From Spirosoma telluris (lineage in GTDB: Bacteria > Bacteroidota > Bacteroidia > Cytophagales > Spirosomataceae), in assembly GCA_003259005.1 (NCBI GenBank), contig QLII01000001.1, positions 5,224,501 to 5,288,500 of the forward strand: a stretch of DNA of 64,000 bases, written 5' to 3'. Shown here one piece after another: positions 1 to 10,287 of this stretch; the stretch's first letter is position 1, and each line of letters begins with the position of its first letter. Both the position numbers and the translations under genes were made by a program. The notes beneath the pieces were generated by a model that was given only the letters and a program-made list of their open reading frames with translations, was not told the DNA's origin and did not search any database.

Positions 1-2
1 GC

Positions 3-299
3 GAAAAAAAAGCACAATTGCTCTCAACGTTTATTCCAGGAGCAGGACAACTCTATGCGGGTAAGCCTGGTGAAGCAGCATTAAGTATAGTCGTGCAATC
101 AGCGGGATTGTATTTCGGCATTACAAGTTTTTTACAGAGTTATTACCTATCCGCCTGGGGGATCGGCGCGGGACTATTTGGTTCGTTTCATATGGGTGGG
201 GTACGAAGAGCGCAGATCTTGGTGAAACAACTAAACCAGAAACGAGCCTCAACATTCAATGTTCAAACCCGAAAACAGGTGCTTGAACTAGTTAAATAA
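3..299 (+). CDS. C-terminal part of a small membrane protein (cut by window start)
   Basis: The reading frame is open from base 3, so the gene begins before the window and only about 98 C-terminal residues are seen. The visible part starts with a glycine/proline-rich stretch (STFIPGAGQLYAGKPGEA), the kind of turn that precedes TM2-like hairpins, followed by two hydrophobic segments (about SIVVQSAGLYFGI and LSAWGIGAGLFGSF) and a basic, soluble tail ending LELVK. It is probably an inner-membrane protein. I do not recognise a function. The stop is followed by a strong bidirectional hairpin, and the next gene converges on it. The TTG at base 18 is unlikely to be the true start because the frame continues upstream. 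Confidence 0.6.
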   Translation, partial: EKKAQLLSTFIPGAGQLYAGKPGEAALSIVVQSAGLYFGITSFLQSYYLSAWGIGAGLFGSFHMGGVRRAQILVKQLNQKRASTFNVQTRKQVLELVK

Positions 300-303
300 A
301 TTG

Positions 304-356
304 CTGTTCAAAAAAAGGCCTACTCTAAGATAAGAGTAGGCCTTTTTTTTGAACAG
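304..356. terminator. Bidirectional intrinsic terminator
   Basis: Near-perfect inverted repeat between two convergent genes: CTGTTC, an A run, GGCCTACTCT, a 6-base loop (327-332), then AGAGTAGGCC, a T run and GAACAG. The A/T runs flank a GC-rich stem, so each strand reads as stem plus U-tract. It should end transcription of both the upstream membrane-protein gene and the TM2 gene. Confidence 0.85.
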
Positions 357-368
357 CGTTATTACTAA

Positions 369-812
369 CTATTTAGTAGCCCACATAAAGAATTTTGGGT
401 TATCGATATAAGGCGAAAGATTGTCGTGGTTAACAATAAGCACGATAAAGTCAACTAAAGGTACGACCCCAAAAATACCACCACAAGTTAAAATATAACC
501 AACCCAGGTCAATGTCTCAGTACCAAGATATAAACGGTGGATACCAAAGCCCCCTAGAAAAAAGTTTAGCAAAAGCGCTGCCACAAAATCTTTACCGCCA
601 GCTTTCACCTGAGTAGTACCCGTCAGACCAGAGGCCATGTGCTCGCTCTGAAATAGATTTGTGTTGGCAATAGAAAGACTAACATCTTCACTCTGCGCCA
701 TGAGTTGCTCAACCTGGCTGTCATTAATGACATAACTATCGGTCGAAATATCAGTAGCACGGGCAGTCAGAGTTGCTACGGTGAGAAAACAAAACGTAAG
801 TAAACTTTTCAT
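369..812 (-). CDS. TM2 domain-containing protein
   Basis: 147 residues. An N-terminal signal peptide or anchor (MKSLLTFCFLTVATLTARA) is followed by about 55 polar residues and then a TM2 domain from about residue 74. That domain has two hydrophobic helices (AALLLNFFLGGFGIHRLYLG and a second around GYILTCGGIFGVVPLVD) and the conserved signature of a glycine-rich first helix, the HRLYLG turn and an Asp in the second helix. TM2 proteins are small membrane proteins of unknown biochemical role. It is transcribed alone, converging on the preceding gene across a shared terminator. The start is an ATG directly before the signal sequence. The family call is firm; the function is unknown. Confidence 0.85.
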   Translation of the reverse strand: MKSLLTFCFLTVATLTARATDISTDSYVINDSQVEQLMAQSEDVSLSIANTNLFQSEHMASGLTGTTQVKAGGKDFVAALLLNFFLGGFGIHRLYLGTETLTWVGYILTCGGIFGVVPLVDFIVLIVNHDNLSPYIDNPKFFMWATK

Positions 813-886
813 GTTTATTCTAAATAGTGTAGTGAAAATTGGTTAAGTGTCAAAAATACTGGAAATATTTTGACATCAAACACCTG

Positions 887-925
887 TACTGAAAAAGCTT
901 AAACCAGATTATAGCTTTTTCAGTA
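887..925. terminator. Hairpin after prolyl oligopeptidase gene
   Basis: 13-bp perfect inverted repeat (TACTGAAAAAGCT, 887-899; AGCTTTTTCAGTA, 913-925) with a 13-base loop, just 3' of the minus-strand peptidase gene. There is no long U-tract after the stem, so it may be a weak terminator or an mRNA 3'-end stabiliser. Confidence 0.4.
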
Positions 926-937
926 TTGCCTTACTAT

Positions 938-963
938 TTACTTACTCGCCTTACTTACTCGCC
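938..963. repeat. 13-bp tandem duplication across a stop codon
   Basis: TTACTTACTCGCC occurs twice back to back (938-950 and 951-963). The second copy encodes the last codons and stop of the minus-strand peptidase gene, so the stop region has been duplicated downstream without changing the protein. Confidence 0.8.
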
Positions 964-3088
964 ATTTCTTTCAAACTGGCCACACCCATATTCCACAGAA
1001 TAAAGGAGTAAATATCGGCCGTCGTTTCAATATTCTTTTTCGTATTGCTGGCCCCGTGACCTGAATTGGTATCTATCCGAATCAGCACTGGGTTCGAGCC
1101 TTTATAAGCCTCCTGCAACGTAGCTGCGTATTTGAATGAGTGTGCGGGTACAACCCGGTCATCGTGATCGGCCGTGGTGATCAGCGTTGCAGGGTAGTTT
1201 ATGCCGGGCTTGATATTTTGTATGGGCGAATAAGCATACAGGGCTTTAAACTCTTCCGCATTGTCGCTACTGCCATAATCGGCGATCCAGTTCCAGCCAA
1301 TGGTGAATTTGTGAAATCGGAGCATATCCATTACGCCTACCTGCGGAATAGCCACCCGGAATAGCTCAGGGCGTTGATTCATCACAGCACCCACCAACAA
1401 ACCACCGTTCGATCCACCCTGTATAGCCAGTTTAGCCGAACTCGTGTATTTCTGAGCAATGAGGTATTCGGCAGCCGCAATGAAATCATCGAACACATTT
1501 TGCTTTTTGAGCTTCATGCCCTGCTCATGCCATTTCTCTCCGTATTCACTGCCACCCCGCAAGTTGGCCTGGGCATAAACACCCCCTGCTCCAGAAACGG
1601 AATCCGAAGTGGGCTAAAGGAAGGTGGCAGGCTAATATTAAAGCCTCCATAACCGTAAAGGAGCGTAGGATTTGTGCCGTCGAGTTTTAGCCCCTTCCGA
1701 TAGGTCAGGAACATAGGCACCTTCGTTCCATCTTTACTCTTATAAAATACCTGCTTCGTTTCGTAATCGGCGGGCTTGAAATCTACTTCGGGAGCGCGGA
1801 AAACAGTACTCTTCCGGGTGGCAATATCGTAGCGGTAAATCGTTGGCGGAAACGTGAATGAGGTGAAGGTATAAAACACGAATTTATCGTCTTTTTCACC
1901 GCCAAATCCACCGGCTGACCCAAGGGCGGGCAATTGTACTTCGCTCTCACGCTTTCCGGAATAATCAAATACGTCGATTTTGGAGGTTACATCCTTCGAA
2001 TATTCAACAAATAATTTTCCGCCTGCTGCACTAACGCTACCCTCTGCAATGGGCTGAGGCTGTTCAGGAATCAGGGGCGAAAAGGTTTTCTTTTTTGTAT
2101 CGAATGCGACGACCTTACTATTCGGCGCTTTTTCATTGGTTAAGATCAATAATCGGTCACCGTCATTGTCTATTACGTTGTAGCTAAAATCAGAAACCTC
2201 AGCCACAACGGGCGAAAAGGTTTTCTGTCCTGCTTTTGTATCCATGAAAAACAGCGAATTTCCGTCTTTCCCCTTTCCACGGTCGCTCACAATCAGCAGC
2301 GCAAATTGCTCGTCATCCGTGGTGGCAACCCGATGAAAGCGTTGCGGATTCTTTGGGTCTTCATAGACCAAACGATCCGCCGATTGAGGGGTGTTCAGTT
2401 TATGGAAAAAGACCTGGTGATTTTCGTTCTTGGCGGCTAGTGCGCTTCCTTCGGGTTTCGGGTAGCGACTATAGTAAAAGCCATCACCCTGCCAGGCAGC
2501 ACCAGATACTTTCACCCATTCAATTTTGTCAGCTAGATAAGTCTTGGTAGCCAGATCCATCACCTGATATTCCTGCCAGTCCGATCCCCCTTTCGAAAGA
2601 CCCACAACAGCATACTTACCATCTTTCGACAACGAGAAAGCGCCCAGGCGGGTTGTGCCGTCGGTGGATAATTTATTCGGATCAATTACTAACTCGGGTT
2701 TCCCATCAAGCCCTTTTTGCCGGTAGAGTACAGCCTGATTTTGCAATCCATCGTTTTTCGAGAAGTAATACCAATCGCCTTTCCGATTGGGTGCCGAGTA
2801 CTTGGGGTAATTGTAAACTTTCTCCAGGCGATCCTGAAACTGCTTCCGATAGGGAATCTGGGCCAGATAGTCAAATGTGACTTTATTTTCAGCCTTTACC
2901 CAGTCGGCGGTCTCTGCCGAACGATCATCTTCAAGCCAGCGATAAGGATCGGCAACCTGCGTGCCATGATAGGTATCAACCTGATCGGTTTTACGGGCTT
3001 GCGGATAAGTCAATGGGTGGGAAGCCTGTCCCAGCGCAATGGATGAACTCAACATGAAACACAAATAAATAGAATTAGAAAATCGCAT
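951..3088 (-). CDS. Prolyl oligopeptidase (S9A), secreted; one apparent frameshift
   Basis: Read as one gene it gives about 712 residues, the usual length of S9A prolyl oligopeptidases, which cut short peptides after proline. A signal peptide (MRFSNSIYLCFMLSSSIALG) points to the periplasm. An N-terminal segment (HGTQVADPYRWLEDDRS) and a beta-propeller are followed by the alpha/beta-hydrolase domain. The catalytic Ser lies in GGSNGG, the Asp in DHDDRVVP and the His in NSGHGAS. The frame breaks at a run of five C (1582-1586, plus strand): six would restore the conserved GVYAQANLRGGSEYGE junction. Both halves are fully conserved on either side of the break, so I think a base was lost in the assembly rather than that the gene is dead. 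It is divergent from the downstream-numbered kinase gene. Confidence 0.85.
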
Positions 3089-3291
3089 AGATTGATGAAG
3101 GTTAGAATAAAATAGACTGAATAGCCCAACGAATTTACGGCAAACAGAGCTACTTCATGGTATTCTTCAGACATTATTGCTGTAGGCAGAGGATGAAGAC
3201 CCGAAAATGGTATTTATTGGTTTACAGATTTGGATATTTAGTAAATAGATAGCTCATTTACAGTCCCTTCCTACAAGCCTACTTTAATCTT

Positions 3292-6200
3292 ATGACGCGA
3301 CTTGGCTGCTTATGTCTCCACCTACTCTTCTGGAGCTTATTGCCTCAGCCTGGGTGTACACAGTCAATGTTGGCAGGCACTACATTTCGGATCGACCATA
3401 TTGGGGTTAGCGATGGCCTAACGCAGGGCTCGGTTTATTACATGCTAAAAGACAGCCGGGGGTTCCTGTGGCTGGGTACTCAGGATGGGCTGAATCGCTA
3501 TGATGGGCATCGCTTTCGTACCTACCGTCCCGCACTGGGTAAAGACGGGTCTGTTCAGCCGGGTACAATTCGGGGCATCAATATTTTTGGCATTGTTGAG
3601 GACGCTGAGGGCAACTTGTGGATTGGTACTGAAGAAGGCCTGAATCGGTACGACCGTCAGCAAGACCGCTTCGACTGCATCTCCGTCACAAGTTCTACCC
3701 AGAGAGGCACTAGCCAGAGTAGTCGTACAATCCCCTTTTCTATTAACGAAACCGAACTGATTTACCTTAGCGACGCCGAAGGTTTGGTTCAATTCGACTT
3801 CCGCAAACGGCATAAAACAGTTCTGGCCGCTAATCTACACCCTACCAGAGAATACGACTTACAAAGCTCAGCCATGCGAACGCCGTCGGGCGATATCTGG
3901 TTGCATGCCTCTTCGGGCCTGCTTCACTACAATCCACAGCGTCGTAAAATTTCGCACTATTTCAGTAATCACCCGCATAACCTGTTCGGGCCAGCGCAGG
4001 TCGTTTACTCATTTCATATAGACTCCGACGACATCGCCTGGCTTGGTACTGGAACAGGACTCATTCGGTTTGATTATCGCCATGCCACCTATCAAACCTA
4101 CGCAACCGCTGGCACCAACCCTATCAGTGCTATTTATAGCATTGCCTCCGACCAGCGAGGACGGTTATGGCTGGGCACTCAAAATGATGGCGTACTCTAT
4201 TTCGACAAACGGTCAAGGTTATTTGGGCGGGTTTACAATTTCATGAAAAATACGCCCCGACTGAGCGAGTTTAAAATCAGTAAAGTGTATACCGATAATC
4301 TGGGAATTGTCTGGGCCAATACTGATCCCGATGGTCTGGCTCGTATTGTTCCTGATGCGTTTTTATTCGGAGGTATTATAAAAAATCAACTTACCGATAC
4401 ACTACCCGCCGATCAAAAGCTAACTAATTACACGGTTCGGGGATTCCTGGAGGAGCGGTTCGACCGATTGTGGGTGCTTACCCAAAACGGTATCAACGTG
4501 CTGGACCCACACACCAATCGAGTTGTCGACCGGTATCTTAGCAATGTTCAGTCAAGTACCGGGCCTGTTCGGGGTATCGCCAGAAGTCTTTATCGTGACC
4601 CTCAACGACGTATCTGGGTGGGTCGGACGGGCGGGGTGATGGCCTTTGACTCAAAAACCAAAACGTTTGAATCCATTTTATTCCCCTCATCGAACAGTTT
4701 AGTCGGCGCTAATTATGTGCGGAACATGATCAGCATTTCCGATACAATGCTGATAGCTGCTACCGAAGATGGTCTTTATGCCCTGGATATCAGCCGGCGC
4801 AAATGGTCTAAGGTTCCTATTTTAACAGGGGAGAATATTTTCAGCCTCTGGTACGATACAGCTGCGCAACAAGTATGGGTTGGCACCTATCTAAATGGTT
4901 ATTACTGCTATCAATTGTCGGGGACACTCCAGTCCGGGACTGGAGTGTCCCCGACCGGAGAGCCACGGACTGGTGACACTAATTCGCTCAACTGGCACTT
5001 TATACGGTCAGGCTTAAAAGGCTACATGGTGCTTCATATTCGGCCTGATGCCAGTAAACAAACCATCTGGCTTTCCTGCGACCGGGGAGCAGTAGCCTTG
5101 AATGCCCAAACCGGTCAGTTTCGCCTATATACCGAACGCCAGGGACTAGCCAATTCATTCGTATATGGCACCTTGACCGACGCCCAGAACAAAATCTGGA
5201 TGAGTACAAACCGAGGTATCTCACGCTTAGATCCTACAACCCAGGCGATAAAAAACTTTACGCCCAACGATGGCCTCCAGGGATACGAATTTAATGGGAA
5301 TGCATTTGTGCGTCTGGCAAATGGTGAATTATATTTTGGGGGGTCAACGGTTTTAACCGGTTTCGACCGGATGCCTTTCATAGCAGTTCATTTAATCCCT
5401 ACGTCTATATCTATTCGCTGAGTATCAATGAAGAGCCCTTTAGTGCCGATACGTACGTTGGCGAAGCGACTCATATTGACTTAGATCATACTCAAACCAC
5501 ACTAGCCCTGGAATTTGCCGCGCTTGATTTCTTTAGCAACGGAAAAAATAACTACCAATATCAGCTAACTGGCTACGACGACCATTGGGTACTGGCAGGC
5601 CAGCGCAACTATGTGCGGTATGCGAATCTGCCGCCGGGCGATTATACATTTCAGGTAAAAACAGCAAATCAGGATGGCCACTGGAGCCAGCGCATTCATA
5701 AGCTTAAAATCCATATCGAACCCCCTTTCTGGCGAACAGCGTCCTTTATTCTGATTGTTATTCTGCTACTAATCCTGGCGATTTGGGGTGGGTTCGCCAA
5801 CGCGAGAATGCTATTCGTCAGCAGGAAGTGGATCGTTTACGACTGTCGTATGACATACAGGAGCAGGTAAAGAAAGACATTGCCCGTGATCTGCACGATG
5901 AAATTGGAACCCGGCTAGCCACAATTAAACTCTATACGACTCAGCTTACACAACTAGCCGGTGAGAATCCAAAGATACTCGTTCTCAAGTCTACTATTTT
6001 CCAGCTAATTAACGACACCATCAGCGATGTCAGAAACTTGCTCCGAAAATTAAACCCCCAAACGCTGGAGCGTCACGGCTATGTAGCCGCTGTTGATGAA
6101 CTGTTTTCCCGAATTAGTGCCAGTGGCGTCATCAATGCCCAGTTTCTGCTTAGCGAAACAACAGAAGACAGCGATCGGCTTCCCGCCAATACCGAAGTCA

Positions 6201-6526
6201 TGTTGTATCGAATTACGCAGGAATTGGTCAGCAACTCACTCAAACACGCCAATGCGAATCGGATCGATCTACATATGCTACACCAGTCTGACCGAATTAT
6301 TCTACTTTACCAGGACAATGGGCTAGGCTTTAACTATGAGCAGGCGCAGAAAAAAGCATCGGGCTTAGGCATTGGCAATATCGAGTCACGAGTTGCCTTA
6401 CTGGGTGGCCGCATTTCATGGCAAAGCAAACCTACGCACGGCGTTCTGGCTACCATTGAAATTCCTATCGGCTCCGTGAGTAAACAGCGCGTTCCCAAAA
6501 CGCCAATCAAACTTGATTCTAATTGA
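3292..6526 (+). CDS. Two-component-propeller sensor histidine kinase; two apparent frameshifts
   Basis: About 1,078 residues when read through. Order: signal peptide (to about residue 25); repeated propeller blades with motifs such as GFLWLGTQDGLNRYDG and NLWIGTEEGLNRYD; a Y_Y_Y domain (YDDHWV, YVRYANLPPGDYTF); one membrane helix (about 5733-5785); then a HisKA_3 dimerisation domain with phospho-acceptor His in ARDLHDEIG and a HATPase (N box ELVSNSLKHAN, G boxes DNGLGF and GLGIGNI). Such proteins sense ligands, often glycan fragments, in the periplasm. The frame breaks at a G6 run (5338-5343, seven expected, restoring FGGVNGFNRF) and a G4 run (5785-5788, five expected). No response regulator gene adjoins it, so its partner lies elsewhere. 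A 39-bp palindrome is translated inside the propeller (separate entry). Confidence 0.85.
4917..4955. repeat. Perfect 39-bp palindrome inside the kinase gene
   Basis: Arms of 19 bp (GTCGGGGACACTCCAGTCC, 4917-4935; reverse complement 4937-4955) around a single G. A degenerate further arm follows to about 4980 (GGACTGGTGACACT). It is translated in frame as a Gly/Ser/Thr/Pro-rich loop (LSGTLQSGTGVSPTGEPRTG), unlike the surrounding propeller sequence, which suggests an inserted palindromic repeat element tolerated in a loop. Confidence 0.8.
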
Positions 6527-6610
6527 TTCTAGGGATTCTGGTTGGCTCTAAAAATCTGATTATCAGTCGCTATAAAATCCAGCAGAATCAATCAGAATCC
6601 CTAGAATCAA
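6523..6610. terminator. Inverted repeat between convergent genes (GATTCT family)
   Basis: 18-bp arms TTGATTCTAGGGATTCTG (6523-6540) and its exact complement (6593-6610) around a 52-base loop, filling the gap between the kinase and the exonuclease genes, which converge. It likely acts as a bidirectional terminator. The GATTCT words recur in the inverted repeats at 22891-22955 and 52784-52857. Confidence 0.6.
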
Positions 6611-6623
6611 AATTAGATGAGTA

Positions 6624-7166
6624 CTAGCTGTGATCATCGACCTGACTTGCAACCCGGGGAATCAACCCCTGTGAATCGTGGCGGAGCAGCATTTCGAATA
6701 ATAATACCGTAGCCGCAGCATCGCCCTGGGCACGGTGTCGACCGTTGAGCGGAATGCCTAACGAGCGACAAAGTTTCCCTAAACTGTAGGAAGGATGGCC
6801 TGGAATCAATTTGCGGCTTGTCCGGACTGTACAGAGCGTACGGCGAAAAAAATCATGACCAAGCCAGTTTAGTTCTTTCTGAATAAAATTAAAGTCGAAG
6901 CCAACATTATGAGCCACAAAAACGGCTCCCTCTGTGATGTTGAGTACGTCCTTAGCTACATCAGCAAATGTGGGCGCATCCTGAACCATTTCCTCCGTTA
7001 TGCCAGTCAGATGACGAATAAAAGGAGGAATGGGACAGCCAGGGTTCAACAACGAGTGAAACGAATCAACAACCTGCTGACCGTCGTGGCGGAAGATAGC
7101 AATTTCAGTAAGACGAGCGGGGCCTTTTACACCCCCGGTTGTTTCAACGTCAACGATACAATACAC
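6624..7166 (-). CDS. DnaQ-like 3'-5' exonuclease (DEDDh)
   Basis: About 180 residues, an RNase T/DNA polymerase III epsilon-type exonuclease domain on its own. Exo I is VDVETTGG (Asp and Glu metal ligands), Exo II is HNVGFDFNFI, and Exo III is HRAQGDA with the DEDDh-type His. There is no polymerase or GIY-YIG domain, so it is a stand-alone nuclease rather than the replicative proofreading subunit. The GTG at 7166 gives MYCIVDVETTGG, which matches how the family usually begins; a TTG at 7232 would add 22 residues without homology. It lies about 96 bases after the peptidase gene on the same strand and could be co-transcribed. Confidence 0.8.
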   Translation of the reverse strand: MYCIVDVETTGGVKGPARLTEIAIFRHDGQQVVDSFHSLLNPGCPIPPFIRHLTGITEEMVQDAPTFADVAKDVLNITEGAVFVAHNVGFDFNFIQKELNWLGHDFFRRTLCTVRTSRKLIPGHPSYSLGKLCRSLGIPLNGRHRAQGDAAATVLLFEMLLRHDSQGLIPRVASQVDDHS

Positions 7167-7262
7167 TAACGAATCGGTTAGCGCTCGAATGAGTTTCGGC
7201 GCGTTTATCAGTAAACAGTTTTCAGCTAGCAATGAGTTCGCTGCTGAGTCTCTGGCACTGAC

Positions 7263-8780
7263 CTACTCCTGCACAGTAGGCAATGACAAAGACGCCTGCA
7301 AAGGTCGCAATGGAATTGGTTTACGTGCAACAACTCCCTGCCGAATTAACCGCAATGTGTAATCCAGTACATAATCGCGGTTGGTCATCAGGTCCTCATA
7401 GCTGCGCGTAACGGTAAAATCTGGTTCAACGGTAAAGCCATTTGCCCGATCGGGCACAACGGCATGGGTCAGTTTTTTTAGCGGTATACGAACCTGAAGC
7501 CGCGAATAAGGCAGCGTTACCGTTTTAAAATGACCGGCAAAATCACCCCAATAAGCACTCCCACTGGCTTCACCAACAAATGTTCCCAGGCCCGCATCAA
7601 GCGTTTTGGCCAAAACTGATGTCGTTGCAGAAAAAGACGCGCCATTCATCATGAAATACAGGTTCCCGGTAAAGGCATCTTTATGACGAGGCCGATAACG
7701 CCGGTGTGACATACGACTGGAAAAGCCACCTTCCTTATCGGATTTGTACTGTAGGCTAAAGTTCAGTGCCGACAGTGGATTCCAGCGCGTTATGAGTTCA
7801 GCACGGGCTGCCCGGGTCATTTCCTCCTGCTCCATAATCCGAAACGGCTTGGGCATCCAGTAACGTAATAACCGGGCGGAGTTCAGAACAACGCCCCCGC
7901 CATTACCCTGCACATCGACAACGAGGTTCTGGACATTATCGCGTTTTAGTTGCTTGAAGGCCTGTTTCAGTCGTCGGTTAAAGGCCCACTGAAAGGGATC
8001 TTTCTTTTTCAACCCCATAAACGAGGCCACGCGCAATACCGCCGTATGAGTAAGTGTATCAACAATCCGAACCGATAAATTAGGGGCCTGACTTAGTTCA
8101 GCTCCATACCGACGCCGGATCGTTGACCGGAACCCAGCTAAGGTTGGGCACCGCAGGCGCGTTTGCCGAACAAGGGTATCGCCAGCGAGCCGATACGTAA
8201 TCGAAATGGAATCGGCAGAGCCATACCAGGCGGCATAGTAATCGGCAAATTGCACCAGACTCCACTGCCGACGGCCTGTCAGGTTGTCGCCATCGGAACC
8301 GGAATGATCCGAATCCATGAGTTCACGATGCAAATCGCCTACGGTACGATTATTAATCGTGAGCAGCTCTGTGCCACGCCGAAGGCTCGTATCAGCCGAA
8401 ACATTGTGGCTAATGAAGTATTTATTATCGACTGGGCGAATATAAAACGGCAGGAAGCGCGTTTGCTTCCCGATATAATTCTTGCGATGGTTGAGATTCG
8501 TATGTCCGTCTTTCAGCGCTGTAACCAACGGACTGACATTATGGTAAAACGCAAGATAATCCATCGGTGCCGTCAACCGATTATAGAGCGAATCGTAGAG
8601 CTGCTCCATACGGGGCCTGGGCGTATAGTAGCCCATACCAGGATGCAGCATATCAAGTTTACGCTTGAGATACGTAAAATCGGTTCGGGCCTGAGCAGCA
8701 GTAAGCGTCTGGGCGGGTGCCATCAGGCAAGCCATCCCGATTAGCAAGCCCGTTAAGCAAAGCGTTTGGCCAATCTTCAT
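7263..8780 (-). CDS. S41 family (C-terminal processing-like) peptidase, secreted
   Basis: 505 residues. Signal peptide MKIGQTLCLTGLLIGMACLMAPAQ, then an N-terminal helical region (TYLKRKLDMLHPGMGYYTP), a PDZ-like stretch (RRGTELLTINNRTV), and the tail-specific-protease core: VVDVQGNGGG, and MNGASFSATTSV with the likely nucleophile Ser in NGASFSA. This resembles S41 peptidases of Bacteroidota that lie in the periplasm; substrates are unknown. I start at the ATG at 8780 rather than the GTG two codons upstream because it directly precedes the signal sequence. It is followed on the same strand by the exonuclease gene. Confidence 0.8.
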   Translation of the reverse strand: MKIGQTLCLTGLLIGMACLMAPAQTLTAAQARTDFTYLKRKLDMLHPGMGYYTPRPRMEQLYDSLYNRLTAPMDYLAFYHNVSPLVTALKDGHTNLNHRKNYIGKQTRFLPFYIRPVDNKYFISHNVSADTSLRRGTELLTINNRTVGDLHRELMDSDHSGSDGDNLTGRRQWSLVQFADYYAAWYGSADSISITYRLAGDTLVRQTRLRCPTLAGFRSTIRRRYGAELSQAPNLSVRIVDTLTHTAVLRVASFMGLKKKDPFQWAFNRRLKQAFKQLKRDNVQNLVVDVQGNGGGVVLNSARLLRYWMPKPFRIMEQEEMTRAARAELITRWNPLSALNFSLQYKSDKEGGFSSRMSHRRYRPRHKDAFTGNLYFMMNGASFSATTSVLAKTLDAGLGTFVGEASGSAYWGDFAGHFKTVTLPYSRLQVRIPLKKLTHAVVPDRANGFTVEPDFTVTRSYEDLMTNRDYVLDYTLRLIRQGVVARKPIPLRPLQASLSLPTVQE

Positions 8781-8965
8781 CGTCACACGTTACGGTAGCA
8801 ATCCTATCTTTAAAATAGGGTACTATTTGTAGGGTGAAGATAAGATTTGGCCTAACTATAATCAAGTGAAATTGTTTAAGGATTGATTAAAATTTTGCGC
8901 ATTGCCCAAAAAACAGAGCAATTCGTAACCTATCAACCTTTATTAATACGTTATGACGTCCTGCA

Positions 8966-9175
8966 TTAGCTGTCTTTGCGATGTGGGATTACCGTCCAGT
9001 GCTTCGAACCGGGTAGATGCTCGGCAACAATAGCAGCCGCTACCTCTTCCAGATTCTCTTCATTCGTCGTAAAAAACAGGCTTTTAGACTGGTCGTCATT
9101 TTGAGTAGTGCGCACCTCATAATATTCGTTGTGGTGCTCGATAGTATGCTTTTCGACAAGCTGGTACTGTGCCAT
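8966..9175 (-). CDS. Small conserved-looking hypothetical protein
   Basis: 69 residues, acidic/polar, no signal peptide or membrane segment. It begins MAQYQLVEKHTIEHHNEYYE and ends in HWTVIPHRKDS, with an internal pattern of alternating charged and hydrophobic residues that suggests a small alpha/beta fold. It has an ATG start and lies 47 bases downstream of the transporter gene on the same strand, so the two may be one transcript. I do not recognise the family and assign no function. Confidence 0.55.
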   Translation of the reverse strand: MAQYQLVEKHTIEHHNEYYEVRTTQNDDQSKSLFFTTNEENLEEVAAAIVAEHLPGSKHWTVIPHRKDS

Positions 9176-9222
9176 AATAGAAGAATAGTTAGGTAAGGAT
9201 AACTGACAAGTTGGAAAGATAG

Positions 9223-10131
9223 TTATCCAAGAACGGTAATTAGTACGGTCCCTGCCACCATAATACCAGCTCCAATAAGTTTTCGAAGAATTCCCTGCTC
9301 ACTAAAAAATTGATAGCCGAACAATACACTCACCAGGGCTGATAGCTGAAACAGGGCCAAAGCATAGCCAACGGGCATAGTCGCCAGGGCAATATTACTC
9401 GCTATCTGTGATACGCCCAGGGTCGCACATAGGGCCAGATAAGTTGTTTTTTGCGCGAAAAGCACCCTAACCTGGCCCCGCCAGCTAGTGCGCATAGTAA
9501 GTACAATCCAGATCAAAGTGAACCCAAAACCCAATAAGCACCAATAAAAAAAAGCAATGATCGGCGTTGAGAGGATAATGGCTTTTTTTAGAAATGCCCC
9601 GTCAATAGCCGAAAGAACCAGCGCGGCCAGTCGCAATTTGACTTCCGGTCGCTTAAATAGCCCGATAACACCTGAAAAGCCAGTCTGCCCGGCATGCTGT
9701 TTCTTATCATTCAATACAACATAGCTCCCTGCTACAATCAGTAACACCCCAGCCACTCCCCACCAGCCTGGAATTTCATTTAACAAAAAAATACTGAACA
9801 ACATGCCCACAACGGCTTTATAGGCATTGATTGGCCCTAATACCGATAAATCGCCTATGTGAATGGCCCGCACTAGAAACACATTTCCGAACATAGCGAA
9901 TAGACTGCTAACCAGCATACTTTGCCAGAATTCAATGGGTAAGTCTGAACAACGAAGCTGTGTCCAGAATCCAAGACTAACCAGCATTAAAACTCCGTAC
10001 GTTACCGACATGATGAAAAGTGGGTTCGCGGTTCGCTGCGTCAATTGTTTTTGAAACACATTGGCCAGTGGATTAACTACAATTCGTGCCAGAACGGCCA
10101 AAGAAGTAAGTGTAACTACAGTTGGAATCAT
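9223..10131 (-). CDS. EamA/DMT-type transporter
   Basis: 302 residues with about ten hydrophobic helices, arranged as two EamA-like repeats. The first ends near GVAGVLLIVAGSYVVL and the second near KLIGAGIMVAGTVLITVLG; each repeat carries the small-residue-rich helix typical of the drug/metabolite transporter superfamily. It is an inner-membrane carrier; the substrate cannot be told from sequence. The start is the first ATG, whose product begins MIPTVVTLTSLAVLARIVVN. It is divergent from the DUF177-rpmF cluster, with 208 bases between them containing that cluster's promoter. Confidence 0.8.
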   Translation of the reverse strand: MIPTVVTLTSLAVLARIVVNPLANVFQKQLTQRTANPLFIMSVTYGVLMLVSLGFWTQLRCSDLPIEFWQSMLVSSLFAMFGNVFLVRAIHIGDLSVLGPINAYKAVVGMLFSIFLLNEIPGWWGVAGVLLIVAGSYVVLNDKKQHAGQTGFSGVIGLFKRPEVKLRLAALVLSAIDGAFLKKAIILSTPIIAFFYWCLLGFGFTLIWIVLTMRTSWRGQVRVLFAQKTTYLALCATLGVSQIASNIALATMPVGYALALFQLSALVSVLFGYQFFSEQGILRKLIGAGIMVAGTVLITVLG

Positions 10132-10287
10132 AAAAGCACTGTAAACAGCAAGTATTTATCCAATCTAAATAGGGGTAAAATTTAATTTTAATGGCAACAT
10201 CGATACTTTTTTAACAGGATTCCTGCTCAAAAAAACTTACCGTGCACCTTTTTTTACATACCACTTTCCTGATTAACAAACATTTCG

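Noticed and set aside
8163..8744. 193-codon plus-strand open frame inside the S41 peptidase gene
   Set aside because: Opposite to a gene with clear motifs and without a recognisable domain; a shadow of the real gene.
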